Assembly (NCBI GenBank): GCA_019695305.1
Contig: JAIBAG010000008.1
Span: forward strand, 32,659 to 96,658
Origin: a bacterium
GTDB taxonomy: Bacteria; UBA10199; JAIBAG01
Direction: 5' to 3'
DNA length: 64,000 bases
Under the pieces are notes generated by a model. It saw only the letters and a list, made by a program, of their open reading frames with translations. It ran no database searches and was not told the DNA's origin. The stretch's first letter is position 1; every line of letters starts with the position of its first letter. The position numbers were made by a program, and so were the translations under genes. This document shows positions 44,737-53,862 of this stretch, in pieces.

Positions 44737-45411
44737 TTAAGAGAAAAAAAGCTGCATGAGAGCTTTTTCGAGGCTATGCGAAGCCCGGTGAGCCATTTTT
44801 TGAAGTTTTGGTATACTCATGATATTATTAGGTTTTTTGGCAAATGCCAGGGCTGCTTTGCCGGCACTGATATCGCCGTTTTCATGCATCATGGGGTTTT
44901 CGGCTAAGAAGCTGATATCTTCTTCTAATTCATCAAATATAACACGCAAAGCGGTGTAGGGCATTTTGTTATCTTGAGCCCACGTTTTTACCGTTTCATA
45001 TTCCATGTCCACGGCAATTGCTTTTGTTTGCTGATGAAGGATTTCTTTTTCGGCTTTGTTTTTTAAAATAACGGAGCTTGAAGTAAACGAGCCGCTTGTC
45101 GCTGTGATATTGTTTAAAGTTAAAGAATTTTCCTCAGGTATAATTAAATCACCAGTTTTTAAAGAGGGAATGAGAGCCCCAGAATAGCCAATGTGGAGAA
45201 TTTTATGATCCTGTAAATTAATGCTTTGTTTTAGGAGATCCAGATTTTTTAAGGCCGCTTCTTTTCCAATTCCGATTTGTAATAAATAAAGCTGCTCGCT
45301 TAGCTGATAAAGAGGCGGAAACTTTGTTTGCTGTCTAACAGCATAATGCTTTTTTAAAAAGCTCCATTCGGGCTTGGTGGCAGCAATTAAAAGGAGCGGG
45401 TTTCCAATCAT
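44737..45411 (-). CDS. Nucleoside phosphorylase/hydrolase family protein (MTA/futalosine-type)
   Basis: 224 residues. PNP/UDP fold landmarks: HIGYSGALIPSLKTGDLIIP and the VDMEYETV segment near 135, which normally contacts the ribose and selects the base. The family includes MTA/SAH nucleosidase, futalosine hydrolase and hopanoid-linked phosphorylases, and the sequence does not decide among them. It is monocistronic and divergent from the membrane-fusion protein gene. Confidence 0.75.
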   Translation of the reverse strand: MIGNPLLLIAATKPEWSFLKKHYAVRQQTKFPPLYQLSEQLYLLQIGIGKEAALKNLDLLKQSINLQDHKILHIGYSGALIPSLKTGDLIIPEENSLTLNNITATSGSFTSSSVILKNKAEKEILHQQTKAIAVDMEYETVKTWAQDNKMPYTALRVIFDELEEDISFLAENPMMHENGDISAGKAALAFAKKPNNIMSIPKLQKMAHRASHSLEKALMQLFFS

Positions 45412-45490
45412 AATTATATTTATTATATAGTCTCATGTTGCCGTCCATTCATAATTTGACACCCTCGTATATCCATGCTTTTAATTAGCC

Positions 45491-46696
45491 ATGCGCAAAT
45501 TGCATGTTTTTGTTTATCCTTTTTTGGCGTTTGCTATTACTTTTGCCGAGCCTTGTGTGCCCGCCAAAAAGGGACCACCACTACCGGGCCCTGGCGACGT
45601 GGTGTTTGAGGTACAGGCCAATTCGCCCCGGTTTGAAGAAATGGCGCGTACTGTTATAGCACCCGGGCAGTTTATGGCTTCCGACCGCGCTTTGGTAACC
45701 GCTGCTGTAAGTGGACAAATTGAAAAAATTAATGTGAATGAGGGCGATACGGTTCATACGGGTGATGTGCTGGCTATTATGCAGTCGCAATCAACCCAGC
45801 TGGCACTGGATACCAAGCAGGCCGAACTAAAAGAAGCCCAGGCCAAGCTTGAAAATGTTCGTAAGCTTATTCAGCAGGCACTTAACCCGCCAAATTCTAA
45901 CATCACCGAAGCCGACAAGATATTTTTAGACGAAGAGGTTAATGAAGAAGCTCCCAAAAAAGAGTTGCCTCCGCCTCCACCGGTGCCCCAAACAGCCCCT
46001 CAGGATGATGAAAAGGTGCTCTTAGCAACCATAGACAGGCTTAATAAGGAAATTGAAACGCTTAATCAAAGCCTGGTGTCACTCACTCTGTTGTCGCCGC
46101 TTGATGGTATAGTAAAAGCTAAAACGGCTGTAGAAGGAAGACCTCTTAATGCAGGCGATCCATTGTTTGATCTGATTTCACTGAATCCCATCACGCTTAA
46201 AGCTCATGTGCCTCAGGATGTTAGTTCTTACATAGATAAAATGATCACAGTGTGGGCCACTCCAGCTGGAAGTACCGATATAAAAGTACAAGGCGTGGTG
46301 TCGTATGTAAGTCCTTCCATTGATCCTGCTACCGGTACTCTTGAGATAAAAATGAATTTTCCTAACGAAAAAAACGCCATTAAAGACGGGCAGGCGGGTG
46401 AGGCTATTATTAAAACTCGTAAATCCGAAAAAGTGCTGGTGGTGCCCAAGCAAGCCGTTTTGGACGAGGCCGGTCAAAAATTTGTGTATGTAGTATCGGT
46501 TAACAAGGCTCTTAAAACCCCGGTGGATATTGTACAAACCTTTGGCGATAAAGAAGTGGGTATTAATGCCGATATGCGTGTGGACGATTTGGTAATAACC
46601 TCTGGTTTTGATCGTGTGAGTAACGGCAGTTTTGTAAAAATTGTGGCCCCTACATCGCAACCCCAGGCCTTAACCCCCTCCCCAGGTTCTACTTGA
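45491..46696 (+). CDS. Efflux-type membrane fusion protein (HlyD/AcrA family)
   Basis: 401 residues. N-terminal signal segment, then the lipoyl/barrel-sandwich half (SGQIEKINVNEGDTVHTGDVLAIM), a helical hairpin of ~100 residues with a Pro-rich insert (PKKELPPPPPVP), the second lipoyl half (LTLLSPLDGIVKA) and a beta-barrel. It would bridge an inner-membrane pump to an outer-membrane channel. No pump or TolC gene is adjacent; its partners lie elsewhere or this is a stand-alone use. Confidence 0.85.
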   Translation: MRKLHVFVYPFLAFAITFAEPCVPAKKGPPLPGPGDVVFEVQANSPRFEEMARTVIAPGQFMASDRALVTAAVSGQIEKINVNEGDTVHTGDVLAIMQSQSTQLALDTKQAELKEAQAKLENVRKLIQQALNPPNSNITEADKIFLDEEVNEEAPKKELPPPPPVPQTAPQDDEKVLLATIDRLNKEIETLNQSLVSLTLLSPLDGIVKAKTAVEGRPLNAGDPLFDLISLNPITLKAHVPQDVSSYIDKMITVWATPAGSTDIKVQGVVSYVSPSIDPATGTLEIKMNFPNEKNAIKDGQAGEAIIKTRKSEKVLVVPKQAVLDEAGQKFVYVVSVNKALKTPVDIVQTFGDKEVGINADMRVDDLVITSGFDRVSNGSFVKIVAPTSQPQALTPSPGST

Positions 46697-46722
46697 CAAT
46701 AGCTTGTAAAAAATAATAAGGT
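46693..46722 (+). promoter_or_regulatory. Sigma70-type promoter before rplU-rpmA
   Basis: TTGACA at 46693-46698 is followed after 18 bp by TAAGGT (46717-46722); a weaker TAATAA lies closer. A small CCCTC/GAGGG hairpin (46744-46756) precedes the rplU ribosome site GAAAGG, as is common for ribosomal protein leaders. Confidence 0.5.
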
Positions 46723-46774
46723 CCCACCTCGTTTTGTTGATCTCCCTCGTTGAGGGGCTGAAAGGTAATAAGTT

Positions 46775-47089
46775 ATGGAAATTCAAGCAGTTATTCAAAC
46801 CGGCGGTAAACAGTATCAGGTTTCTAAAGGTTCTAAAATTGTTGTAGAAAAACTTGTGGGTGATGCCGGTAGTGAAGTTGTGTTTGATAAGGTGTTATTA
46901 GTAACAGGCGATTCTACCAAAGTGGGTGCTCCTTTTTTAAGTGGAGCCAAGGTAACAGGCAAAATTTTATCGCAAGATAAAGGTGATAAAGTGATTGTTT
47001 ATAAGTTTAAACGCCGCAAAGGTTACCATAAAAAACAAGGTCATCGTCAATTAGAAACAAGAGTAGAAATTCAAGCCATTCAGGCTTAA
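46775..47089 (+). CDS. rplU: 50S ribosomal protein L21
   Basis: 104 residues, start of the conserved rplU-rpmA-obg order. Begins MEIQAVIQTGGKQYQVSKG and ends with the basic KRRKGYHKKQGHRQ region that contacts 23S rRNA. Binds near L20 in the large subunit. Confidence 0.97.
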   Translation: MEIQAVIQTGGKQYQVSKGSKIVVEKLVGDAGSEVVFDKVLLVTGDSTKVGAPFLSGAKVTGKILSQDKGDKVIVYKFKRRKGYHKKQGHRQLETRVEIQAIQA

Positions 47090-47169
47090 TCCCACTACGC
47101 TTACGCTTCGGGGATAAGAGCCTGTAACATTCTCCCAAGCGATAATTAACAGGCTCTAAGGAATTCATT

Positions 47170-47424
47170 ATGGCACACAAAAAGGCCGGCGGGTCTACAC
47201 GCAACGGACGCGATTCTCACGGGCAACGTTTAGGTGTTAAGCGTTATGGTGGTCAGTTGGTTAATGCTGGAGAAATCATTGTACGTCAACGTGGTACACA
47301 GATTCATCCTGGTTTAAACGTAGGTTGCGGTACCGATTATACTTTGTTTGCTAAAATTCAAGGGAAGGTAAAGTTTACTTTAACTTCGGGTGCTAAAAGA
47401 AAAGTACATGTGTTACCCGCTTAA
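47170..47424 (+). CDS. rpmA: 50S ribosomal protein L27
   Basis: 84 residues, [24 protein letters not shown]. The N-terminus reaches the peptidyl-transferase centre in the ribosome. It starts directly with A-H-K, with no cleavable N-terminal extension. Followed by a strong terminator. Confidence 0.97.
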   Translation: MAHKKAGGSTRNGRDSHGQRLGVKRYGGQLVNAGEIIVRQRGTQIHPGLNVGCGTDYTLFAKIQGKVKFTLTSGAKRKVHVLPA

Positions 47425-47446
47425 GGGTTACGTAAGATGAAATACG

Positions 47447-47479
47447 AAAGGCCGTCCCACAAGGATGGCCTTTTTTTTT
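47447..47479 (+). terminator. rpmA terminator
   Basis: An 11-bp stem (47447-47457/47463-47473, one G-T pair) is followed by a run of nine T. Confidence 0.85.
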
Positions 47480-47487
47480 GGAGAGAA

Positions 47488-47577
47488 TAACCCCCTCTAA
47501 CTTTCCCTTAGTCTAAGGGGGAGAGAAAAGAAAGCCCCTCCCTTAGACTAAGGGAGGGTTGGGGTGGGTTACTCTTA
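47488..47577. repeat. Short dispersed repeat, copy B
   Basis: Begins TAACCCCC and ends GGTGGGTTACTCTTA (47563-47577), the same ends as copy A at 12534-12641. It contains two palindromes built on CCCTTAG-N-CTAAGGG (47505-47519 and the 23-bp 47536-47558). Both copies stand just upstream of a gene (argJ and obg) and downstream of another. No coding capacity. Confidence 0.65.
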
Positions 47578-47601
47578 AGATTTGCTTAATAGAGAAAAAA
47601 T

Positions 47602-48597
47602 ATGAAATTCGTTGATGAAGCTATTATAGAAATTAAGTCGGGGGCCGGGGGCCGGGGTTGCGTGGCGTTTAGACGTGAAAAGTATGTGCCGCGGGGTGGC
47701 CCCAATGGGGGTAATGGTGGGCGTGGTGGAGATGTTTTGGCTAAAGCCACTAAAAAACTCTCAACCCTTATGGATTTTAGATATAAAAAACATTTTAAGG
47801 CCCCTGATGGTGGTATTGGAATGGGTAGTTTAAAAGCTGGGCGACAGGGTGAAGATTTAATTTTGGAATTACCTTTGGGCACTCTTATATACGATGCCGA
47901 TACCGAAGAACTTTTGGCCGATTTGGTGGATGAAAATCAGGTGGTAACATTAGCCTTGGGAGGCCGCGGCGGGCGTGGCAATACGGCTTTTAAAAGTTCG
48001 GTAAACCAGGCCCCACGCCAAGCCGAACCGGGTGGCGAAGCTGTAGAGCGTCGTATTCGTTTAGAACTTAAGTTATTGGCCGACGTAGGTTTAGTGGGAA
48101 TGCCCAATGCCGGCAAATCAACTCTTTTGTCCAGCATTAGTCACGCACATCCTAAAATTGCCGATTATCCCTTTACCACACTTACACCCAATTTAGGGGT
48201 GGTGGAATTACCAGGCTATCAATCGTTTACCATGGCCGATATTCCGGGGCTTATTGAAGGCGCCCACGAAGGGCATGGTTTGGGAATACAATTTTTACGT
48301 CATATTGAACGGACCAAGGTGTTTTTGCATCTGGTGAGTCTGGGGCCCGATGAGCCCCTTGAACCTTACAAGCGTTATCAGCTTATCAATAAAGAGCTTA
48401 ATGCTTTTGATGTGTCGTTTAAGAGACGCAATCAAATTATTTTGCTTACCAAAGCCGATTTATTAACTAAAAAAGAGGTAGCTAAAGTGGTCACTCTTTT
48501 TAAGAAGACGAAAAAGAAAGTTTTTGTTATTTCTTCTATAACGCGTGACGGATTAAAAGATTTGTTAAAGTATATTGGGACAGAATTAAAAAAATGA
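47602..48597 (+). CDS. obg: Obg-family GTPase (ObgE/CgtA)
   Basis: 331 residues. N-terminal Gly-rich OBG domain (many GGxGG pieces), then a G domain with GMPNAGKSTLL (P-loop), the TTLTPN switch, DIPGLIEGA and LTKADL. Involved in 50S maturation and stress control. Its stop overlaps the proB start by ATGA. The usual variable C-terminal extension is absent, so it is a short form. Confidence 0.95.
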   Translation: MKFVDEAIIEIKSGAGGRGCVAFRREKYVPRGGPNGGNGGRGGDVLAKATKKLSTLMDFRYKKHFKAPDGGIGMGSLKAGRQGEDLILELPLGTLIYDADTEELLADLVDENQVVTLALGGRGGRGNTAFKSSVNQAPRQAEPGGEAVERRIRLELKLLADVGLVGMPNAGKSTLLSSISHAHPKIADYPFTTLTPNLGVVELPGYQSFTMADIPGLIEGAHEGHGLGIQFLRHIERTKVFLHLVSLGPDEPLEPYKRYQLINKELNAFDVSFKRRNQIILLTKADLLTKKEVAKVVTLFKKTKKKVFVISSITRDGLKDLLKYIGTELKK

Positions 48598-49385
48598 GTA
48601 AAACACACCAAAATATTATTTCTAAAACCCATCGTGTGGTTATTAAAGTGGGGAGTGGGCTTATTACCAACCACAAAGGTTTACGGATAAAATTTTTTAA
48701 CGATATAGCCAGGCAGGTATCGCTTTTGCATGCTCGTGGTTTAGATGTGGTACTTGTTTCATCTGGAGCTATTGCTTGCGGGATGGATATTTTAAGCCTT
48801 AAAAAAAGACCAAGCGAAGTTAGTAAAAAGCAGGCGGCTGCAGCTTTGGGCCAACCCAAGTTAATGCAGCTTTATGGTAAAGCATTTACCCGTTACAAAA
48901 TTCATGTGGCGCAAATTTTACTCACACGTCAGGAGCTGCATAACAAAAAAAATTATACAACGGCCAAACACACTTTTACCGAATTGTTTAAAACAAAAAG
49001 TATTCCCATAATTAACGAAAACGACTCAGTGGCGGTGGATGAAATTGTAGTGGGTGATAACGATCAGCTCTCGGCCATGGTGGCGCATTTGGTTGGCGCC
49101 GATTTGCTTATTATTTTAAGCGATATTGATGGTTTTTATGATAGCGATCCCAAGAAAAATCCAAAAGCCAGCAGGTTAGATGTGGTGAGCCGTATTGACA
49201 GTAAAACATTTAGTAAAGCGGGTGGAACCCTTTCGCAAAAAAGTACGGGTGGCATGACAACAAAATTAAAGGCTGCCCAAATTGCAAAAAAATCGGGTAT
49301 TGCCACCTGGCTTGCCAGTGGACTTGAGAAAGATATACTAAAAAAGATTTTTAGCGGTAAAAACGTGGGGACAGTTTTTATTTAA
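48594..49385 (+). CDS. proB: Glutamate 5-kinase without PUA domain
   Basis: 263 residues, only the amino-acid-kinase domain. Motifs KVGSGLITN, SSGAIACG, INENDSVAVDE and the GGMTTKLKAAQIA end are those of ProB. The ~100-residue C-terminal PUA domain of E. coli-type ProB is absent, as in several bacterial lineages. It makes glutamyl phosphate for proline synthesis and is followed 16 nt later by proA. Confidence 0.93.
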   Translation: MSKTHQNIISKTHRVVIKVGSGLITNHKGLRIKFFNDIARQVSLLHARGLDVVLVSSGAIACGMDILSLKKRPSEVSKKQAAAALGQPKLMQLYGKAFTRYKIHVAQILLTRQELHNKKNYTTAKHTFTELFKTKSIPIINENDSVAVDEIVVGDNDQLSAMVAHLVGADLLIILSDIDGFYDSDPKKNPKASRLDVVSRIDSKTFSKAGGTLSQKSTGGMTTKLKAAQIAKKSGIATWLASGLEKDILKKIFSGKNVGTVFI

Positions 49386-49401
49386 ATTACAGGAGCAGTA
49401 A

Positions 49402-50664
49402 ATGGCAGTAAAAAAAGAAAAACCAATTCAAAAATTAGCACGGCTTACTCGCGAGGCTTCGTCTGAGCTTCTTACGCTTTCTAGCGATCAAAAAAACCAA
49501 ATTTTAATGGAAATGGCGGAAGAAATTAAAAAGGAAATGCCATCCATTATTAAGGAAAATGAAAAAGATTTAAAAGCTGCCAAAAAGAAGGGGTTAAAAG
49601 GAGCTATGTTGGAACGTTTAGAGCTTAATGAAAAGCGCGTTCACGATATGGCAAAAGGTTTGGTTGAAGTAGCCAAGCTTCCCGACCCGGTAGGGCAAAT
49701 TGTAAAAGAATGGGAACGTCCCAATGGTTTAAAAATCCGTCGCATGCGTATCCCTTTAGGGGTTATTGCGGTTGTTTATGAATCGCGTCCCAATGTAACG
49801 GTAGATGCAGCTGGACTTTGTTTTAAATCGGGGAATGCGGTTATCTTGCGCGGAGGTTCCGAGGCATTTTACAGTAATCAAATTTTAGGTAAGGTTTTGC
49901 AGGCTGTTTTAAAGAGGCATGATTTGGATTCCTCCGTAATTTCTCTTGTACCCTCACCCGATCGCAAGATGCTCACTGATCTCCTCAAACTTTCGCAATA
50001 TATTGACGTAGTCATTCCGCGCGGCGGCGAGGGGCTGATGCGCTTTATGGAAGAGCATTCTTCTATCCCCATTATCAAGCACGATAAAGGGGTGTGTAAT
50101 CTTTTTGTAGATGAATCGGCGGATATGGATATGGCCCGTGTAATTGTTGAAAATTCTAAAGTACAGCGCCCGGGGGTATGTAATGCTTTAGAAAATCTTT
50201 TAATCCACGAAAAAATTGCTCCATCCTTTTTGCCTATGATGTCTAAGCACTTTAATAAACTGAGTGTAGAGCTACGTGCCGATAAGGAAGCTTTAAAAAT
50301 TGTTCCTACGCTTAAAAAGGCAAAAGATGCCGATTGGGATACAGAGTATCTCGATTTAATTTTATCGGTAAAAGTGGTTAAAAATATTGGCGAAGCTATC
50401 AATTTTATCCGTAAGCATGGTTCTAAGCACACTGAAGCTATTGTTACGCAAAACGCTGATCATGCCGATCTTTTTATCCGTTCGCTCGATTCCAGTTGCA
50501 TTGTGGTGAACGCGTCCACCCGTTTTAATGATGGTGGTGAGTTAGGTTTGGGTGCTGAGATTGGTATTTCTACCACCAAGCTGCATGCATTTGGTCCGAT
50601 GGGATTAGAAGAATTAACAACAACAAAATTTGTCGTCAAAGGCGATGGTCAGGTGAGAATCTAA
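49402..50664 (+). CDS. proA: Gamma-glutamyl phosphate reductase
   Basis: 420 residues, the aldehyde dehydrogenase-type enzyme that reduces glutamyl phosphate. The catalytic Cys is in KVQRPGVCNALENLL, and GGSEAFYSNQ and the HTEAIVTQN region are typical. A ribosome site (AGGAGCAG) precedes the ATG. With proB it forms the proline pathway pair. Confidence 0.95.
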   Translation: MAVKKEKPIQKLARLTREASSELLTLSSDQKNQILMEMAEEIKKEMPSIIKENEKDLKAAKKKGLKGAMLERLELNEKRVHDMAKGLVEVAKLPDPVGQIVKEWERPNGLKIRRMRIPLGVIAVVYESRPNVTVDAAGLCFKSGNAVILRGGSEAFYSNQILGKVLQAVLKRHDLDSSVISLVPSPDRKMLTDLLKLSQYIDVVIPRGGEGLMRFMEEHSSIPIIKHDKGVCNLFVDESADMDMARVIVENSKVQRPGVCNALENLLIHEKIAPSFLPMMSKHFNKLSVELRADKEALKIVPTLKKAKDADWDTEYLDLILSVKVVKNIGEAINFIRKHGSKHTEAIVTQNADHADLFIRSLDSSCIVVNASTRFNDGGELGLGAEIGISTTKLHAFGPMGLEELTTTKFVVKGDGQVRI

Positions 50665-50665
50665 T

Positions 50666-51172
50666 ATGAAAAAAACTAAAAAAAGTACAAAAAAAGTAAG
50701 TAAGAAACCTGTTAAGAAAGCTGTAAAAAAACCGGTTAAAAAAGTAGTTAAGAAAGCGGTTAAAAATGTAGTTTCTAAAAAAACAGTTAAGAAAGTACCG
50801 GCTAAACTCGTAAAAGCAGTTAAAAAGAAAGACCAGGCACCGGCTCATGTCACTCGTATTTATCAGATTTGTGATGATATGAAGGCTACTGATATCGTGG
50901 TACTGGATATGCAGGGGACGTCTAGCTTTACCGATTATGTGATTATTGCTTCCAGCTCCAATACCCGTCAGGTGGTGTCGATTGCCGATAAAATTAGCAT
51001 GGATTTAAAAAGAGAATTTGGGAAATATGCTATTGGTGTAGAAGGTAAAGTGGGTGGCCAATGGGTATTAATTGATTACGGCGATGTGGTGTGTCACTTG
51101 TTTTTAGAAGAAACACGCGAGTTTTATCGCCTTGAAAAATTGTGGCACGATGCCAAGACACTTAAATTATAA
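50666..51172 (+). CDS. rsfS: Ribosomal silencing factor RsfS with H1-like Lys-rich N-terminal tail
   Basis: 168 residues. The C-terminal ~110 are RsfS (DIVVLDMQGTSSFTDYVIIASSSNTRQV..., VEGKVGGQWVLIDYGDVVCHLF), which binds L14 and blocks subunit joining in starvation. The first ~58 residues are a run of KKxVKK units (Lys, Val, Ala, Pro) like histone-H1-type tails. Such a tail is not part of the core family and could bind RNA or DNA. Alternative downstream starts are not evident before the core. Confidence 0.9.
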   Translation: MKKTKKSTKKVSKKPVKKAVKKPVKKVVKKAVKNVVSKKTVKKVPAKLVKAVKKKDQAPAHVTRIYQICDDMKATDIVVLDMQGTSSFTDYVIIASSSNTRQVVSIADKISMDLKREFGKYAIGVEGKVGGQWVLIDYGDVVCHLFLEETREFYRLEKLWHDAKTLKL

Positions 51173-51636
51173 TGCCGGCAGTTCATCTTATTACAGTTGG
51201 CAAACTGAAGAATAAGGCTTTAAAGGAAGTATGTGAAGATTATGCCGGACGTCTTACGCATTATATTTCGTTTAAGATTATCGAAGTAAAAGACTCCAAA
51301 GCGGAGAATATTGCTAAACGAAATGAGGAAGAAGCCCTATCTCTTTTAGAGCATATTGACCCAGCCGATCAGGTGATTGGCCTTGATGTAAAAGGAAAAG
51401 AATATACAACCGAGAATTTTTCTTCTTTTTTAAATCAGTTTTACAGTTCCGGAAAAAAGAAGATGGTCTTTGTGATTGGTGGCTCGTATGGTTTGGGCGA
51501 CAGCCTTAAAAAAAGAGCCAATGGTTTTTTAAGTTTATCGGCACTCACCATGCCACACGAACTGGCCCGTACGGTTTTTTTAGAGCAACTCTACCGGGCC
51601 CATACTCTGTTAAAGGGTGAAAAATATCATCATTAA
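51172..51636 (+). CDS. rlmH: 23S rRNA pseudouridine-1915 N3-methyltransferase RlmH
   Basis: 154 residues, SPOUT fold, with the SAM-binding knot GGSYGLGDS and the PHELARTVFLEQLYRA(H)T...KYHH ending that is diagnostic. It methylates Psi1915 of 23S rRNA. The start shares a base with the rsfS stop (TAATG overlap). Confidence 0.95.
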   Translation: MPAVHLITVGKLKNKALKEVCEDYAGRLTHYISFKIIEVKDSKAENIAKRNEEEALSLLEHIDPADQVIGLDVKGKEYTTENFSSFLNQFYSSGKKKMVFVIGGSYGLGDSLKKRANGFLSLSALTMPHELARTVFLEQLYRAHTLLKGEKYHH

Positions 51637-51637
51637 T

Positions 51638-53173
51638 ATGAAACCATTACTACTCATGATTTTGGATGGCTGGGGTATACGCAAAGATAAAACCCATAAC
51701 GGGATTGAACTGGCCCAAAAACCTTTTTTTGATTCTCTTATTAAAAACTATCCCAATACCGCTATTGATGCCTCCGGACCCGCTGTTGGTTTGCCTCAAG
51801 GTATTATGGGGAATTCGGAAGTAGGACACATGAATTTGGGTGCCGGTTCCATTGTATATACCGGTTTATCTCAAATTTATCAGGCTATAGAAAACGGCAG
51901 TTTTTTTAAAAACCAATTTTTGCTTCAGGCTATTCATGCTGTTAAAGGCACCGGCAAAAATTTGCATCTCATGGGTTTATTATCGGATGGCGCTGTGCAT
52001 TCTCACCAAGATCATCTCTACGCGCTCATTCAAATGGCTAAAAGTGAAGGCGTTAACAATGTTTTTATCCATTGTTTTATGGACGGTCGCGATACAGCCC
52101 CCGAAGACGGTATTAAATATATTGATGCGTTAGAAGATAAACTCAAAGAAATTGGTGTGGGAAAAATTGCCAGTGTGTGTGGGCGTTTTTATGCCATGGA
52201 TCGCGATAAGCGATGGGATCGTGTGGAACAAGCTTTTGATATGCTGACCGGAAGTTTAACCGAGGGCGAAATTTCTGCCCGCGAAATTGTTCAAAAATCA
52301 TATGATCAAAATTTGGGAGATGAATTTATAAAGCCCAAAGTTGTGCTTCATAACGGCAAGCCTGTTGGTAGTGTTCAGGATGGCGATGCTATCATTTTTT
52401 ACAATTTTAGAGCCGATCGGGCGCGTGAAATTTCGCATGCACTGGTTACCAAAAATTTTGACGGTTTTAAGCGTAAAAAGGAGCCGCAGTTATCGGCATT
52501 TGTATGCATGGCTCCTTACGATCAAGCGCTTAGTGCCCCTGTTGCTTTTTCTCCAAATTTGCCCACGCGAATTTTTCCAGAAATTATCAGCGAAAAAGGT
52601 TTGCGTCAGCTCCGTATTGCCGAAACCGAAAAATACGCGCACGTCACTTTCTTTTTTGGTGGTGGGCGTGAGGGAGTTTTTAAAAATGAAGAACGGGTAT
52701 TAATTCCATCGCCTCGTGAAGTGGCCACTTACGATTTAAAGCCCGAAATGAGTGCGGGTGCCATTGCCGATGCTGTTATTCCATTGATTAACGAAGATAA
52801 AACCGACGTGGTAATTCTAAATTTTGCCAACGCCGACATGGTAGGGCATACGGCAAAAGAAGATGCTATCATTCGTGCGATTACTTATCTGGATACCTGT
52901 ATTAAAAAAGTAGTGGAGGCTGTTCTCAAAAAGGACGGTACTGTGCTGGTAACAGCCGATCATGGCAATTCGGAAGAAACGGTCGATAAAAATGGCAAGC
53001 CACATACGGCACATACCACTAATTTGGTGCCTTTTATTGTGGTATCCAATCAGTTAAGCGTTAAACTCAAATCCGCCGGTGGACGTTTGTGTGATGTGGC
53101 ACCTACCATGCTTAAAATTTTGGGGATAGATAAACCCAAAGAAATGACGGGTGATAGTTTGATTATCAATTAA
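51638..53173 (+). CDS. gpmI: Phosphoglycerate mutase, cofactor-independent
   Basis: 511 residues from ATG 51638, one base after the rlmH stop; a start 7 codons earlier is inside rlmH. Alkaline-phosphatase-type fold: LMILDGWG, then GNSEVGHMNLGAG containing the phosphorylated Ser, and TADHGNSEE for Mn2+. Interconverts 3- and 2-phosphoglycerate in glycolysis. Confidence 0.96.
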   Translation: MKPLLLMILDGWGIRKDKTHNGIELAQKPFFDSLIKNYPNTAIDASGPAVGLPQGIMGNSEVGHMNLGAGSIVYTGLSQIYQAIENGSFFKNQFLLQAIHAVKGTGKNLHLMGLLSDGAVHSHQDHLYALIQMAKSEGVNNVFIHCFMDGRDTAPEDGIKYIDALEDKLKEIGVGKIASVCGRFYAMDRDKRWDRVEQAFDMLTGSLTEGEISAREIVQKSYDQNLGDEFIKPKVVLHNGKPVGSVQDGDAIIFYNFRADRAREISHALVTKNFDGFKRKKEPQLSAFVCMAPYDQALSAPVAFSPNLPTRIFPEIISEKGLRQLRIAETEKYAHVTFFFGGGREGVFKNEERVLIPSPREVATYDLKPEMSAGAIADAVIPLINEDKTDVVILNFANADMVGHTAKEDAIIRAITYLDTCIKKVVEAVLKKDGTVLVTADHGNSEETVDKNGKPHTAHTTNLVPFIVVSNQLSVKLKSAGGRLCDVAPTMLKILGIDKPKEMTGDSLIIN

Positions 53174-53175
53174 AT

Positions 53176-53862
53176 ATGCTTTCCTTTTTTTTCCCCTCTC
53201 CGTGTTTGTCGTGTGGAGAATTATCCAAAGGGGTTTTGTGTCAAAACTGCTTTCAAAAAATAAAATGGATTTCTTCTCCGCAATGCACCCTTTGTGGCCT
53301 TCCTTTTGAAGAAAATGTTCCCAACAACCATCCTTGCCCGGCGTGTATCCGTAACAAGCCTCATTTTGATTGGTCGCGCAGCATGGCTTTGTACCATGAA
53401 CCAGTCTCAAGTTTAATTACCTCATTAAAATACGAAAATAATTTTTCGCCTGTTTCTTTTTTAGCCAATCAATTGATAGAGCACATGTCTTCTTATTTGG
53501 GCGATGCAGATCTTTTAATCCCCGTACCTCTTCATCTAAAAAAATTAAAAGCGCGTGGGTATAATCAAAGTCTTCTTATTGTCGAAAAAGTATCCCATAA
53601 AACAAAAATTCCATTTTTAAGAGATTCTTTAAAACGAGTGATTGATACAGCCCCGCAGGTAGGTTTAGGTCGCGAAGAACGACTTCAAAATATGAAGGGG
53701 GCGTTTTTGTTTGAAGATAATCCGGAGCTTTTGAAAGATAAAAAAGTAGTGTTGATTGATGATGTGACCACAACAGGTGCTACCTTACAGGCATGCGCCA
53801 AAGCCTTAAAGGATCATGCCCCTCGTGAAGTGGGCTGTGTCACAGTTGCTTTTAAACTGTGA
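53176..53862 (+). CDS. ComF-family phosphoribosyltransferase-like protein
   Basis: 228 residues. Two zinc-type Cys pairs in the N-terminus (CLSC...CQNC and CTLC...CPAC), then a type I PRTase with the PRPP loop VVLIDDVTTTGATL. ComF proteins support DNA uptake and recombination in competent cells; the exact reaction is unsettled. It ends on the opposite strand within the homocysteine methyltransferase gene (49-nt 3' overlap). Confidence 0.88.
   Translation: MLSFFFPSPCLSCGELSKGVLCQNCFQKIKWISSPQCTLCGLPFEENVPNNHPCPACIRNKPHFDWSRSMALYHEPVSSLITSLKYENNFSPVSFLANQLIEHMSSYLGDADLLIPVPLHLKKLKARGYNQSLLIVEKVSHKTKIPFLRDSLKRVIDTAPQVGLGREERLQNMKGAFLFEDNPELLKDKKVVLIDDVTTTGATLQACAKALKDHAPREVGCVTVAFKL

Noticed and set aside
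50666..50845. Short repeats of AAA/GTT-rich units, considered as a CRISPR or tandem repeat array
   Set aside because: They are imperfect and explained by Lys/Val codons of the RsfS tail.
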